DNA of 64,000 nt. Source: Halalkalirubrum salinum (GTDB lineage: Archaea > Halobacteriota > Halobacteria > Halobacteriales > Haloferacaceae). Position numbers and translations under genes: made by a program. How positions within the stretch are numbered: the stretch's first letter is position 1; each line of letters opens with the position of its first letter. A model generated the notes under the pieces. It searched no databases. It saw only the letters and a program-made list of their open reading frames with translations, and had not been told where the DNA came from. The DNA lies in the NCBI RefSeq assembly GCF_005543295.1, contig NZ_SRSG01000007.1, positions 1-64,000 on the forward strand. Direction: 5' to 3'. Shown here in pieces: positions 51,167 to 60,168 of the stretch.

Positions 51167-51736
51167 CTACCGAGATTCGGCCGCGAAAGTGACTGTGCCA
51201 CCAAACTCTTCTGGGAGATCAGCTTGATCCGACGGCGTGTCTGTCGTATCAACCTTGATTGCGACCCGCATCTGCTCTCCGACGTCGGTGTTCCACGAGC
51301 GCGACTCCGAATCTGGGTAGACGAACCCATCATCATCGGGATCGTCCGCGACGTAGTACATGTTGAGCCCGATGTTCGATTCGACATCACCACCGAACTC
51401 AACAGAGATCTCCATGGGCTCCGTTCCTCTGTTTTTGATGGCGAAGACATCCTCAAACAGCGTTACGGCGTTTGGATTAACACCGAGTCCGCCTGCGTCG
51501 TTCTCAGCAAACTCAATCTCGAGCTCGCCATCATCGTTGATTTCGGCGTACTCGTAGTTGTTGTCAGGCGCGTCTCCTAGATCAGTTTCGAACTGGAGGT
51601 ATGCGTCAGAGTCATCTGCAATCTGCACATTCATAGTCCGCGTCGCCTCAACAGAGCTGAACGCTCCCGTACCCACTGCAGCCGCGCTTCCTGTAGCCAA
51701 TGCACCTAGTCCGATCACGAATTTGCGTCGTTCCAT
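51167..51736 (-). CDS. DUF1102-like exported protein 1
   Basis: A 189-residue protein from the ATG at 51736 (MERRKFVIGLGALATGSAAA). It has a signal of the form MERRKFVIG...VGTGAFSSVEATRTMNVQIA, nearly the same design as the next gene. The mature domain contains INDDGELEIEFAEND, LGVNPNAVTLFEDVFAIKNR and VGEQMRVAIKVDTTD. The two intact genes are 28 bp apart on the same strand, an operon, and two broken relatives lie just downstream. A dedicated signal peptidase gene was not found in the window. Confidence 0.78.
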   Translation of the reverse strand: MERRKFVIGLGALATGSAAAVGTGAFSSVEATRTMNVQIADDSDAYLQFETDLGDAPDNNYEYAEINDDGELEIEFAENDAGGLGVNPNAVTLFEDVFAIKNRGTEPMEISVEFGGDVESNIGLNMYYVADDPDDDGFVYPDSESRSWNTDVGEQMRVAIKVDTTDTPSDQADLPEEFGGTVTFAAESR

Positions 51737-52178
51737 ATCGTATCTCACCTGTGTTCACACGCCCCCGTAACCCAGACATCTGGGCCGGGAGCGCTTGGAT
51801 ATCCCATACGGGGGATGGAACATAGTTATGAGATCCTCGGCATGTCTCTGGGTCTCTCTTGATGGATCGACGGGGCCTCTTGATGCGTCACTCGCCCATT
51901 TCAGGCGCCAGTCGATAGGGGGGCGAAACTCTCAAGTAGCCGTCAGATCGACCTTCAGGCAGTCCTCGCGGTGTCATAAACGACACTCTGAGACGCGGAG
52001 TTGGATCGCCGTTCCGCTTCTGACTGCGCTTGCAGCGACGACAAGAAAATGCTGACATTATTAAGAAATCAAGTTGACAAATTAAGTTCCATTTTTTCAA
52101 GCGCAAATAAGAATGCGCGCAGCATACATTCTTTACAAGTCAGCGAATTAAAACAGCTGCTCGAGCTAGGTCCCAGTA
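51737..52178. other. promoter-bearing gap before the MBL gene
   Basis: No gene seen. The right part (52060-52178) is AT-rich (AAATTAAGTTCCATTTTTTC, TACATTCTTTACAAGTC) and probably includes the promoter of the hydrolase at 52179. The left part probably holds the promoter of the DUF1102 operon. Confidence 0.4.
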
Positions 52179-53411
52179 ATGAACCTCCAGTTTCTCGGCG
52201 GCGCGGGCGAAGTCGGCCGCAGCGCGATCGTCGTCAACGATCGCCTGCTGCTCGATTACGGCTCGCTGACCGCCACCCCCCCGCAGTATCCAGTCGGCGA
52301 CGTTGCTCCCGACGCGGTGGTCGTCTCCCACGGCCATCTCGATCACGTCGGCGCGATCCCCGCACTCCTCTCGGGCACGAATCGCCCGGAGATCCACTGG
52401 ACACCACCGACTGCTCGCCTGGCAGCCGTGCTCGCCCGCGACACGCTCAATCTTCACGGCGGGACGCTCGCGTGTCCGTTCACTGAAACCGACGTGATGC
52501 GGATGTCTGAGGTCGATCGCCGCCACGGCTACGGCGAGTCCTTCGAGGCCGCCGGCCACGAGGTCACCTTCTTCAACGCGGGCCACATCCCCGGCAGCGC
52601 ACACGTCCTCGTCGACGACGGCGAGACGCGGCTGTTGTACACCGGCGATTTTCACACCGACGACACCCGGCTGCTTTCCGGCACGACCGATCGCCCCGAC
52701 GCAGACGTGGTCCTCTGTGAGTCAACGTACGCCGACACGACCCACGAGGACCGCAAATCGGTCGAATCGCGGTTCGCCCAGCAGGTCAAATCGACGATCT
52801 GGGAGGGAGGTAGCGTCGTCGTTCCTGCCTTCGCGATCGGCCGGACCCAAGAGGTGCTCATGGTCTGTGCGGCCCACGACATCGACTGCTACGTCGACGG
52901 GATGGGCGTGGAGGTGCTGTCGATCGTCCGCGATCACCCCGAATTCCTCCGTGATCCCGATGCGCTTGCACACGCGAAGCGCCACGCCCGCATTGTTACG
53001 GGCCGAGACGGCCAGCGAAAGCGAATTGCCAACGGCAACAACGTGATCGTCACCACCGCCGGAATGCTCTCGGGTGGGCCAGCGATGACGTACATCCCCG
53101 AGATCAGCACGCACCCGAAACACCGGATCGCGCTCACCGGCTACCAGGTTGAGGGCACGCCCGGCAGAGAGCTGCTGGAAACCGGCCGCTGTGAGCTGAA
53201 TGGCACAATACAGCCGGTCTCTGCGCAGGTCGATCTATTCGATTTCTCCGCACACGCCGATCGAGACGGCCTGCGATCGTTCCTCGCGAGCTACGAAGAC
53301 GCAACCGTGCTCGTCAACCACGGCGATTCGACCGATCGCTTTGCAGAGACGCTCCGCGTGGATGGATACGACGCACGCGCGCCGAGCATCGGCGATCGTA
53401 TGCGGGTATAA
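52179..53411 (+). CDS. beta-CASP/RMMBL-type metallo-beta-lactamase hydrolase
   Basis: A 410-residue protein. Metal motifs are SHGHLDHVGAIPAL (H-x-H-x-D-H, residues 50-63), NAGHIPGSAHVLVDD (H) and YTGDFHTDDTRL (D), with VVPAFAIGRTQEVLMVCAAH as the start of the beta-CASP domain and the RMMBL end FDFSAHADRDGLRSFL then VNHGDSTDRF. This is the CPSF/RNase J superfamily: a zinc-dependent RNA endo- or exonuclease. The length fits the short archaeal CPSF-like class without KH domains. A role in RNA processing is inferred from the family. Confidence 0.9.
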   Translation: MNLQFLGGAGEVGRSAIVVNDRLLLDYGSLTATPPQYPVGDVAPDAVVVSHGHLDHVGAIPALLSGTNRPEIHWTPPTARLAAVLARDTLNLHGGTLACPFTETDVMRMSEVDRRHGYGESFEAAGHEVTFFNAGHIPGSAHVLVDDGETRLLYTGDFHTDDTRLLSGTTDRPDADVVLCESTYADTTHEDRKSVESRFAQQVKSTIWEGGSVVVPAFAIGRTQEVLMVCAAHDIDCYVDGMGVEVLSIVRDHPEFLRDPDALAHAKRHARIVTGRDGQRKRIANGNNVIVTTAGMLSGGPAMTYIPEISTHPKHRIALTGYQVEGTPGRELLETGRCELNGTIQPVSAQVDLFDFSAHADRDGLRSFLASYEDATVLVNHGDSTDRFAETLRVDGYDARAPSIGDRMRV

Positions 53412-53449
53412 GCGATGGCGATTGGCCGCAGTCTGTCTACCCAAGACAC

Positions 53450-55186
53450 TCAGTCCACAGAGCCCGCGGACCTCGTGTCCGACCCAGCGGCAGCGTGGGC
53501 TGCCGTCTCGGCGCTCGATTCCTCGTCAGTGACGAACGACAGCCCAGAGAGCCGGATCGCGAGGGGACAATCAGTTTGATCGATCGCGATAGACCACCCG
53601 TGCAGGGTCGCCAGCGTTCGGGCGTTCGCGAGCGCAAGCCGTACCTGGTCTTCGGTTTCGACCCCGTAGCGGAATAGTTCGTCCGTGTTGCCGGTCTGAA
53701 AGGCTGCACCATCGCTTTCGATGACGAGTGAGTTGTCCGAGAGCTGCACGCCGATCTTCGTCGCCCCACGCTGCTTGTGGGTCCGAAACAGGTACTCGAA
53801 CAGCTCGATCGCCCGCTCTCGCTCTGTGCGGACAGCCCGCGAGGGTAACTCGCACGTGAACCTAACGGCGGGATCGGCCTGGACCTGCCATGCATCTTCA
53901 AGAAGCGAACGAAGCGCATACGGCTCGGAATCGACGATCGGCGTCCCGTGGCGGGTAATCGAGATTAGATCGTCGGTGACGACTTCGATCCGCTCGGCCG
54001 CACGGTGTGCAGAGTCAATCGCCGCCCGCGCGTCTGCCGACGAGAGCGCGGTGTCGGTCTCCTGGGATGCGATCTTCTGCAGCCGCGCGAGTTGGCCCAA
54101 CACGATCGTCAGCGGGTTGCGAAGTTCGTGAGCCATCGCCTCAGTGAGGTTTTCGGCGTGTTTGGCCTGCTGTTCGAGCCGCGATCGCTTCCGCTCCAGT
54201 TCGGTGACATCGGTCAACACGAACACCCGACCAACCGTGTGTGGCCCGACTGAAACCTCGCGAATTAACGTCGTAAAGTGGTGGACGTGGCCGGTACGGT
54301 TGATCGTTGTCGGCGAGCCGTCGGCTCCGGGGATGATCTCGGGTGCGATAGCCGCAAGCGGACGGCCAGTTGCTTGCTCGAGTTCGGGGAACGTCTCGAG
54401 TGCGGCCGCGTTGTATTCGACGATTCGATCGGCCCGATCGACTGTGACGACGATCTCACCCAGCCGGTCGGGAAGCTGCCGCCAGGCAGTCCCGTGGACG
54501 GTCACAAACGAGTTCTGTGCGACGGTCACAACGCCCACGGCGAAGATTGCGGTCCCGATCGGCTCGTAGTGCAACAACAAGAGCACGTTCGGAAAGACGC
54601 CGGCGATGACCTTCGTGACCGCAGGCAGCGCGATCACGACCGTCAATCCGACGAGCATCGTTACATCTCGATCGGAGTCGAAATACGCCTCAAACAGCAT
54701 ATACAACCCAACCGCTGAGCCGGCGTACGCAATCGCCGTAACGAGCCAATACAACACCGACACCTCGGGCGCGAAATGGACGAACGGGGTCGTCTCGACT
54801 CGCGGTTCGAAGTACCAGCCGTGAATTGGATTGGTGAGCTTGACAGCGATGACTGTCGCGAACACCCCGATCGCAGCGGCCTGGATCCGTCGATCGTAGT
54901 GGTAGCCGTGGCCGGTATAGGCCGAACAGAACCACAGCCACGCAATGACGGTCCCAAAGCCAACCACGAGGCCGATCAGATAGACGACGTACAGTACGGC
55001 CTCCGAAGACACGACCAACAACAGCGTGTTAGACGCCGCCCACACGGCGGTGAACCACACGAACACACCAAGTGGCTGACGGATTTCGGCCTCCTCAAAC
55101 TGCCGGACACGGACAGCGGCCCACACACACCCAACAGCGGCGAGCGCAAACGAAACGAGATAGCCGGTATAAAGGAGCGTAATCAT
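53450..55186 (-). CDS. 7TM histidine-kinase-like sensor with eroded ATP site
   Basis: A 578-residue protein from the ATG at 55186 (MITLLYTGYLVSFALAAVGC). Seven TM helices to about 225 form the HisK-N 7TM sensor (for example YLIGLVVGFGTVIAWLWFCS). A PAS-like domain spans 230-330, and HisKA has the H-box AMAHELRNPLTIVLGQL near 355. The ATPase region is abnormal. The N-box, usually of ENLFRN form, reads FEYLFRTHKQRGA. The G1 box D-x-G-x-G reads ESDGAAFQTGN, and the G2 GxGLGL reads VRLALANARTL. It may therefore be a catalytically dead relay or a phosphatase. An upstream in-frame ATG at 55402 is rejected, as it would place 72 non-membrane residues first. Confidence 0.8.
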   Translation of the reverse strand: MITLLYTGYLVSFALAAVGCVWAAVRVRQFEEAEIRQPLGVFVWFTAVWAASNTLLLVVSSEAVLYVVYLIGLVVGFGTVIAWLWFCSAYTGHGYHYDRRIQAAAIGVFATVIAVKLTNPIHGWYFEPRVETTPFVHFAPEVSVLYWLVTAIAYAGSAVGLYMLFEAYFDSDRDVTMLVGLTVVIALPAVTKVIAGVFPNVLLLLHYEPIGTAIFAVGVVTVAQNSFVTVHGTAWRQLPDRLGEIVVTVDRADRIVEYNAAALETFPELEQATGRPLAAIAPEIIPGADGSPTTINRTGHVHHFTTLIREVSVGPHTVGRVFVLTDVTELERKRSRLEQQAKHAENLTEAMAHELRNPLTIVLGQLARLQKIASQETDTALSSADARAAIDSAHRAAERIEVVTDDLISITRHGTPIVDSEPYALRSLLEDAWQVQADPAVRFTCELPSRAVRTERERAIELFEYLFRTHKQRGATKIGVQLSDNSLVIESDGAAFQTGNTDELFRYGVETEDQVRLALANARTLATLHGWSIAIDQTDCPLAIRLSGLSFVTDEESSAETAAHAAAGSDTRSAGSVD

Positions 55187-55476
55187 AGTGTAATAAAGAG
55201 GGAGATGTGAGATGATGTACGCCGTTTTTAGGCTAGTAATATCGACCACACGGTCAATATATATAGTCTCAGGGGTCCGGGGTTGGGGGGTTGTGTGAGA
55301 ACTTCGTCCGCGCTGCTGCGATCGGACTCTCGTGTGGCTGGCGAGCCACCACGAGTGGTCGCCACAAACGGAGTGACACCAGCCACCGAGTGTTGCATAC
55401 AAAATAATTTCAGAGCGGTTTATAAAAATGAAGCGACAAAAATATCACCTCTGATAGATCGGGTGCGTCCGTCAGC
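55187..55476. other. intergenic region with inverted repeats
   Basis: A stem-loop GTGGCT-GGCG-AGCCAC lies at 55334-55349, directly followed by CACGAGTGGTCGCCAC, which is partly complementary to it. AT-rich words TATATATAG (55257) and TTTATAAAAATG (55418) are possible promoters or terminators. No gene seen. Confidence 0.5.
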
Positions 55477-55947
55477 TCAGGCACCGATCGCATCTAACAC
55501 GGTCTCATAGTCCGGTTCGTTGGTCGGATCGTCGGCGATCCACGTGTACGTCACCGTCCCGTCCTCGTCGATGACGAACACCGCACGATTTGCGGATCCG
55601 TGCAGGCCGAGTTCTGGGATGTCGAGCGCCACGTCGTAGGCGTCGATCGCCTCGCCAGCCATGTCACTAATAAGATCGAACTCGATGCCGTGTTTCTCGC
55701 GGAACTCCCCCTGTGAGAACGGCGAGTCGGCACTGACGCCCAGTACTGTCGCTCCCGCCTCGTCGAACGAGTCGAGGTAATCCTGGAAGGCGATCATCTC
55801 GTTCGTACACGGCGGAGTAAACGCGCCGGGGAAGAACGCGAGGACGACCGGACCATCACCGAGATGGTTTTCAAGATCGAACGATTCGTGGTCTTTCGTG
55901 CCGACTTTTCCGGTAAACGTGGGTGCAGAATCTCCGGTTGATACCAT
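55477..55947 (-). CDS. peroxiredoxin (AhpC/TSA family)
   Basis: A 156-residue thioredoxin-fold peroxidase that reduces peroxides. MVSTGDSAPTFTGKVGTKDH then LAFFPGAFTPPCTNEMIAFQ holds the peroxidatic site (P-x3-T-x2-C; C47-type, PGAFTPPC). No second conserved Cys, so 1-Cys or with an external reductant. SADSPFSQGEFREKHGIEFD and VFVIDEDGTVTYTWIADD complete the fold. Cytosolic. Same strand as the DUF6360-like gene. Confidence 0.92.
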   Translation of the reverse strand: MVSTGDSAPTFTGKVGTKDHESFDLENHLGDGPVVLAFFPGAFTPPCTNEMIAFQDYLDSFDEAGATVLGVSADSPFSQGEFREKHGIEFDLISDMAGEAIDAYDVALDIPELGLHGSANRAVFVIDEDGTVTYTWIADDPTNEPDYETVLDAIGA

Positions 55948-56007
55948 CGGTATAGGATATGGTCGTCGGGCGAATAAACCCGTTGCCGAACAGCCCGACA
56001 GCCCTCG

Positions 56008-56301
56008 CTATTCGCTGTCCGACTCAGTTGCCACGTCGACCCGATCGGCGTATTTTTCCAGCTCACCGGCGAGCGTGCGGGCTTGCTCGGCTGAGAGCCG
56101 GACCCGATCGGCGTGCGCCGGCAGGTGCTCCAGTTGGGTGTTGTCCAGTTCCAATTCGAGTGTTACGTGATCGGGATTTTTTCGCGGCGCAGTGACGTTC
56201 AACACCGCCAGCGCCTCCTCCTCGAAGTCGTGGGCGATCGCCTCGGCGTCGAGCAAATCGAAGGTCGTGTACGCGTTCACGCGGATGAGCCGGTCCGGCA
56301 T
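56008..56301 (-). CDS. DUF6360-like small acidic protein
   Basis: A 97-residue protein (MPDRLIRVNAYTTFDLLDAE to RVDVATESDSE) with alternating strands and helices (VTLELELDNTQLEHLPAHAD). No Cys, no TM. Same-strand neighbour of the peroxiredoxin. The label DUF6360 is from memory. Function unknown. Confidence 0.68.
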   Translation of the reverse strand: MPDRLIRVNAYTTFDLLDAEAIAHDFEEEALAVLNVTAPRKNPDHVTLELELDNTQLEHLPAHADRVRLSAEQARTLAGELEKYADRVDVATESDSE

Positions 56302-56378
56302 ACCCGTTTTGTGGCCCTCACGTCCGAAATGGATGTCGATCGCATGCGAAATGGATCGCAGTCACACGCGAAGTGCGA

Positions 56379-57248
56379 TCACGAACTGTCCGCGGAAACC
56401 GTCACAACAGGAACTGGAGCTGTCCGGACGGTGCGTTGGGCAACGCTGCCGAGGAGGATCTGTTCAATCCCGTGGCGGCCGGTGGTTCCGAGGACAACCA
56501 GATCGATCGCGTCTTCGTCGACGTGGCGTCGAATCTCCGCAACCGGATCGCCGTGCTCGATCCGTTCGAACGCCTCGACGCCGGCGGTTGCGGCGGCTTC
56601 GATCGCCCCGTCGACGGCCTGCTGGGCTCGCGACTCGCTTTCGGCGACAGAGACCGACGATTCGCTTTCGTCACCGAGCGAACTGTCCTCAACGATCGAC
56701 AGGACGTACAACGCTGCCTCTGTCGCATCAGCCAGATCGACTGCGTGTTCGACCGCCCGATCGGCCGCGGCGCTGCCATCGGTCGCAACGAGTATTCGCT
56801 CGTATGGGAACGTGAGCCGTTCGTCTGCGCGCAGTCGGGTTGTCAACACGGGAACCGGAGACAGGCGGACAAGCTTTTCAGCAACACTGCCAAGCACATA
56901 CCGCGAGACACCCTCACGACCGCGAGTCGGGACGACGAGAAGATCACAGCCGTGTTTGTCTGCGTACTCGACGATCGTCTGAGCTGGATTGCCCTGAATC
57001 ACGACCCTCGTGTGTGAGACATTCGCCGCGTCGACGCGTTCGCCAACTGTCTCGACGATAGACTCGCCTTTCCGGACGAGCGCGTCAACGAACTCCCCAC
57101 GAACAGTGGTAACACTGTCTCGGGTTGTGTCAGCGACAAAGAGAACGTGGAGGGTCGCGTCCATGCGATCGGCGATCGAAATCGCGTGATCGACGACGGC
57201 GTCGATCTCCTCGCTTCGGTCGATCGGGAGCAGAATGTCGTCGTACAT
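56379..57248 (-). CDS. tandem UspA universal stress protein
   Basis: A 289-residue protein from the ATG at 57248 (MYDDILLPIDRSEEIDAVVD), made of two Usp domains. The first ends with PTRGREGVSRYVLGSVAEKL and SPVPVLTT. The second (YERILVATDGSAAADRAVEH) ends with GTTGRHGIEQILLGSVAQRT and APVPVVTV. Both G-x2-G-x9-G-S signatures are intact, so both halves should bind ATP. Duplicated Usp proteins are common in archaea. An in-frame ATG 14 codons upstream is rejected since Usp proteins open with M-x-x-I-L-L. Confidence 0.9.
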   Translation of the reverse strand: MYDDILLPIDRSEEIDAVVDHAISIADRMDATLHVLFVADTTRDSVTTVRGEFVDALVRKGESIVETVGERVDAANVSHTRVVIQGNPAQTIVEYADKHGCDLLVVPTRGREGVSRYVLGSVAEKLVRLSPVPVLTTRLRADERLTFPYERILVATDGSAAADRAVEHAVDLADATEAALYVLSIVEDSSLGDESESSVSVAESESRAQQAVDGAIEAAATAGVEAFERIEHGDPVAEIRRHVDEDAIDLVVLGTTGRHGIEQILLGSVAQRTVRTAPVPVVTVSADSS

Positions 57249-57320
57249 GCGGAAGGCTACAACCCACCGGCCAAAGAGCCTACGGGACAAACTGGACTCT
57301 CGCGACTGCGCCGTGGCCGA

Positions 57321-59129
57321 TCAGTCGTTGCTCGCAATCGGCGTCCCGTCGGCCGTCGCGGGCGCTGGGCTGGCGTCCATGGAATCGTCCTCGGCGTACG
57401 GATACCACGTTAGCTTCGTGTTGTGCATGTATGGGTCCTCGTAGCTCGTTTCCTGGGGTTCGATGAGCGCTTCGAGAGCCTCCTCATCTTGGCGGGCGAT
57501 GAATTCTCGGAAAGTCTCCTCGCCTTCGCGTTGGTCATCGAAGGACGCCAGCAGGTTCTTGATCGCGCCGGGAACCTCGTCTACCGGGACACGCTGGCCG
57601 ACCCACGCCGCGAACTGTGGTTCCTCGCCAAGCCCGCCGCCGAGGCCAATGTCGAGTGCCTCGACAGCCTCACCGTTTTTGCGCGTCTTCATCCCGCGCA
57701 GGGAGACGTCAGCGATCTGTGGCTGCGCACATGAGGCCGTACACCCCGAGAGATGGATGTGGAACTCCTCGACTCCATCTGGCAGTTCGACATGCTGTTT
57801 GAGCCAGCGGGCAAACCGAACCTGGCGGTTTTTTGTCTCGACGATCGACAGCGAGCAGAACTCGGTGCCCGTACAGGCGATCGAGCCGCGCATGAACGGG
57901 TGCGGATCAGGCGAGTAGTGTTCGAGTAGATCCTCGGCTAACAGCGCGTCGAGGTCCTCCTCAGGCACGTCAGTGATGATGACGTTCTGTCGCTGGGTGA
58001 CTCGGACCTCTCCGGAGCCGTACTCGTCAGCGAGCCGGGCGAGTTCCGTGGTGTCGTCCGCGCCCATTCGGCCGACGAGCACGTTCAGCCCGACGTAGTA
58101 GTTGCCGTCGTTTTGTTCGTGAACGCCGACGTGATCGTTGTGGCCGCCCTGTCCGCCACCGGCGTTGTAGGTGTACTCCTCGCGGAAATCGGTTCCCGCG
58201 GTTTCGAGCTCCCAGTCGACGTACTCGTCTTGGAGCACCTCGCGGAACTTCTCGGGGCCCCACTCGTCCATGAGGAACTTGATCCGGGCGCTGTAGCGGT
58301 TCTCTCTGTCGCCGTGATCGCGAAACAGCGCCGAGATCGCGCCGCCGACCTCGATCGCCTGCTCGGGCGTCACGAACACGTCGATGTTGCGGGCGAACCG
58401 CGGTTCGTTTCTGGCGAGTCCGCCACCGACGCGGATGTTGAAGCCGTCGACGGTCTCGCCGTCGATCTCTTTGTAGGCGGGTTCGAACGCCAGGTCGTTG
58501 ATATCGCCCTGCCCACAGCCCTCGCGGCAGCCGGTCACGGACACCTTCCACTTCCGCGGGAGGTTCGTGTGTTCCTCGTTGCCCTTGTAGGTCTCGTGGA
58601 GTCCCTCAGCGACGGGCCAGGCGTCGACGTGTTCGTGGCGGTCCTTGCCAGCGACCGGACAGCCAACGATGTTTCGCCAAGAGTCCCCACATGCCTGCTG
58701 AGTTGAGAGCCCGTTGTCTTCGAGTTTTTCGAAGATCGCCGGAATGTCTTCGAGTTTTTCGAAGATCGCCGGAATGTCTTCGAGGCGGATCCAGTGCAGT
58801 TGGATCGACTGTCTCGTCGTCCAGTCGACGTAGGCGTCGCCGAACTCAGGGTTTTCGACTGGGCCGGTCGCGTACTCCTTTGCAATCTCGGCGACAGCCT
58901 CGGTCTGGCCGGGCTTGAGTACGCCGTTGGGCGTCCCGATCCGCATCATGAAGTAGCTCTCCTGACCGTTGCGCTGGTGGTACAGCCCCCACCATTTGAA
59001 GCGCTCGAACCACGCGTCGCGCTCGTCGTCGGGGAGCGACTCCCACCCATTCTCCGCGAACTGATAGAGGTGCTCACGGATCTCGTTCCCGTAGACCTCA
59101 GATTTCCACCGCTCCACATCTGTTGGCAT
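57321..59129 (-). CDS. nitrite/sulfite reductase (siroheme and 4Fe-4S)
   Basis: About 602 residues from the ATG at 59129 (MPTDVERWKSEVYGNEIREH). Two duplicated NIR/SIR halves carry ferredoxin-like domains. The first-half siroheme region is CREGCGQGDINDLAFEPAYK and VGGGLARNEPRFARNIDVFV. In the second half the 4Fe-4S/siroheme ligands are GTEFCSLSIVETKNRQ and HLSGCTASCAQPQIADVSLR. Ferredoxin-type NirA in haloarchaea reduces nitrite to ammonia. Sulfite as substrate is not excluded. A 10-codon block is duplicated in tandem (IPAIFEKLED), an oddity treated in the findings. Confidence 0.9.
   Translation of the reverse strand: MPTDVERWKSEVYGNEIREHLYQFAENGWESLPDDERDAWFERFKWWGLYHQRNGQESYFMMRIGTPNGVLKPGQTEAVAEIAKEYATGPVENPEFGDAYVDWTTRQSIQLHWIRLEDIPAIFEKLEDIPAIFEKLEDNGLSTQQACGDSWRNIVGCPVAGKDRHEHVDAWPVAEGLHETYKGNEEHTNLPRKWKVSVTGCREGCGQGDINDLAFEPAYKEIDGETVDGFNIRVGGGLARNEPRFARNIDVFVTPEQAIEVGGAISALFRDHGDRENRYSARIKFLMDEWGPEKFREVLQDEYVDWELETAGTDFREEYTYNAGGGQGGHNDHVGVHEQNDGNYYVGLNVLVGRMGADDTTELARLADEYGSGEVRVTQRQNVIITDVPEEDLDALLAEDLLEHYSPDPHPFMRGSIACTGTEFCSLSIVETKNRQVRFARWLKQHVELPDGVEEFHIHLSGCTASCAQPQIADVSLRGMKTRKNGEAVEALDIGLGGGLGEEPQFAAWVGQRVPVDEVPGAIKNLLASFDDQREGEETFREFIARQDEEALEALIEPQETSYEDPYMHNTKLTWYPYAEDDSMDASPAPATADGTPIASND
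58706..58765 (-). repeat. 30-bp exact-type tandem duplication inside the reductase gene
   Basis: A 30-bp block occurs twice in tandem. The word CGAAGATCGCCGGAATGTCT starts at 58731 and again at 58761, each preceded by TTCGAGTTTTT. It adds ten in-frame residues (LEDIPAIFEK) after SIQLHWIR. The identity of the copies suggests a recent slippage or unequal exchange. Confidence 0.8.
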
Positions 59130-59216
59130 GGATACCCTTTCAGGCTCATCGGATAAACCGCCGACTGCCGCGTCAACCATCCCCGGTGCTTCCGGGAACC
59201 AGACTATATTGCCGAT

Positions 59217-59537
59217 TTATTCTGCAGAGCGATCGATCGGCGTCAAAACGGCTCGTTCGCGGTCGTAGCCGTGGAATACGCCGTCGATGACCTTCCCGAC
59301 GGGAACGTGACCGACGATGCCGTCGGTTCCACAACAGATGCACTCACCGTAGGTTTCGATCGCAATTGTCTGTCCGGCCGCACGCGCTGACAAAAAGCCC
59401 TGTGTGAGAAAGTCGGGTTGCTCGCAGGGGCAAAAATCCGGGGCAGTGAGCCGCCAGAGTTCGCTTACGCTCACTCGCCGTTCGTCGTTCACCGACAGCC
59501 ACGCCCCGTCGTCGAGGATCCGAACTGCGACACTCAT
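59217..59537 (-). CDS. small cysteine-rich protein, 106 aa
   Basis: MSVAVRILDDGAWLSVNDER then VSVSELWRLTAPDFCPCEQP, with further cysteines in YGECICCGTDG. Four to six Cys in CPCEQ and ECICC form a likely metal site. No TM segment. It lies about 90 bp upstream of the nitrite/sulfite reductase on the same strand, so it may belong to the same unit. Function unknown. Confidence 0.65.
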   Translation of the reverse strand: MSVAVRILDDGAWLSVNDERRVSVSELWRLTAPDFCPCEQPDFLTQGFLSARAAGQTIAIETYGECICCGTDGIVGHVPVGKVIDGVFHGYDRERAVLTPIDRSAE

Positions 59538-59826
59538 ATCGGGCTAGTCGCGGCGGTCACACCTGTATCGATCGTCTGCTGCAACCGATGACCCAGTTGA
59601 TGACGACCGTACAGTCGTTATGGGGCTTCAATATGGTGATTCTGTCCGCACGCTGCGACCGAAATATCGGCATAAATTTCTGGTATATCGAAGCAACGGT
59701 ACGTGTTACAGGCGAAGGCGACGTTATATAGTGTCCGTGTCTGTGTAGTGATGATGACTCAAACTGGGATCTCCGTTAGACAACACGCCTCCGCAGACGT
59801 CGCCCCAGAGCTGTACGAGACCGATC

Positions 59827-60060
59827 GTGAACACAGCCACCGGGAGGAACCGGATGCATAGCCAGAAACACCGTCCAGACGGCGGCACCCCCGAGACGGC
59901 CGCCACCGAGGCTGACCCAGACAGCGAGGTCCCAGCGGACGGTGAAAACCCGGCGGACGAACCAGAAGATGACACCGCAGATAGTCATCTTACAGGACTC
60001 ACTGACGGCGTCGGCTGCACCGAAATCTGGGAGTACCTCTCCGAGCAGCGCGAGGAGTGA
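59827..60060 (+). CDS. short acidic haloarchaeal protein, 77 aa
   Basis: MNTATGRNRMHSQKHRPDGG followed by a Glu/Asp-rich middle and the ending DGVGCTEIWEYLSEQREE. The terminal GCTEIWEYLSE block is one I associate with a conserved haloarchaeal small-protein family. The true start may be the ATG at 59854. No TM segment. The gap before it (59540-59826) shows AT-rich promoter-like words near 59690 but no gene. Confidence 0.5.
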   Translation: MNTATGRNRMHSQKHRPDGGTPETAATEADPDSEVPADGENPADEPEDDTADSHLTGLTDGVGCTEIWEYLSEQREE

Positions 60061-60073
60061 CTGCGGCTGATTC

Positions 60074-60149
60074 GGTGTGCGATCAGTTCCGCGGAGCATG
60101 GGACGGACGGTCAGTTCCGCCGCGGATGGGGTGTGCGATCAGTTTCGCC
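60074..60149. repeat. short repeats upstream of the DUF7119-like gene
   Basis: GGTGTGCGATCAGTTCCGC (60074) recurs as GGTGTGCGATCAGTTTCGCC (60130), with a shorter GGTCAGTTCCGCCGCGG at 60109 between. Closely spaced direct copies upstream of a promoter could be operator sites for the ParB-like protein or another regulator. Confidence 0.5.
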
Positions 60150-60168
60150 GTCGATCAACCTACGGAGG

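Noticed and set aside
60074-60149. CRISPR or parS array
   Set aside because: Only two to three short copies with irregular spacing; kept as possible operator only.
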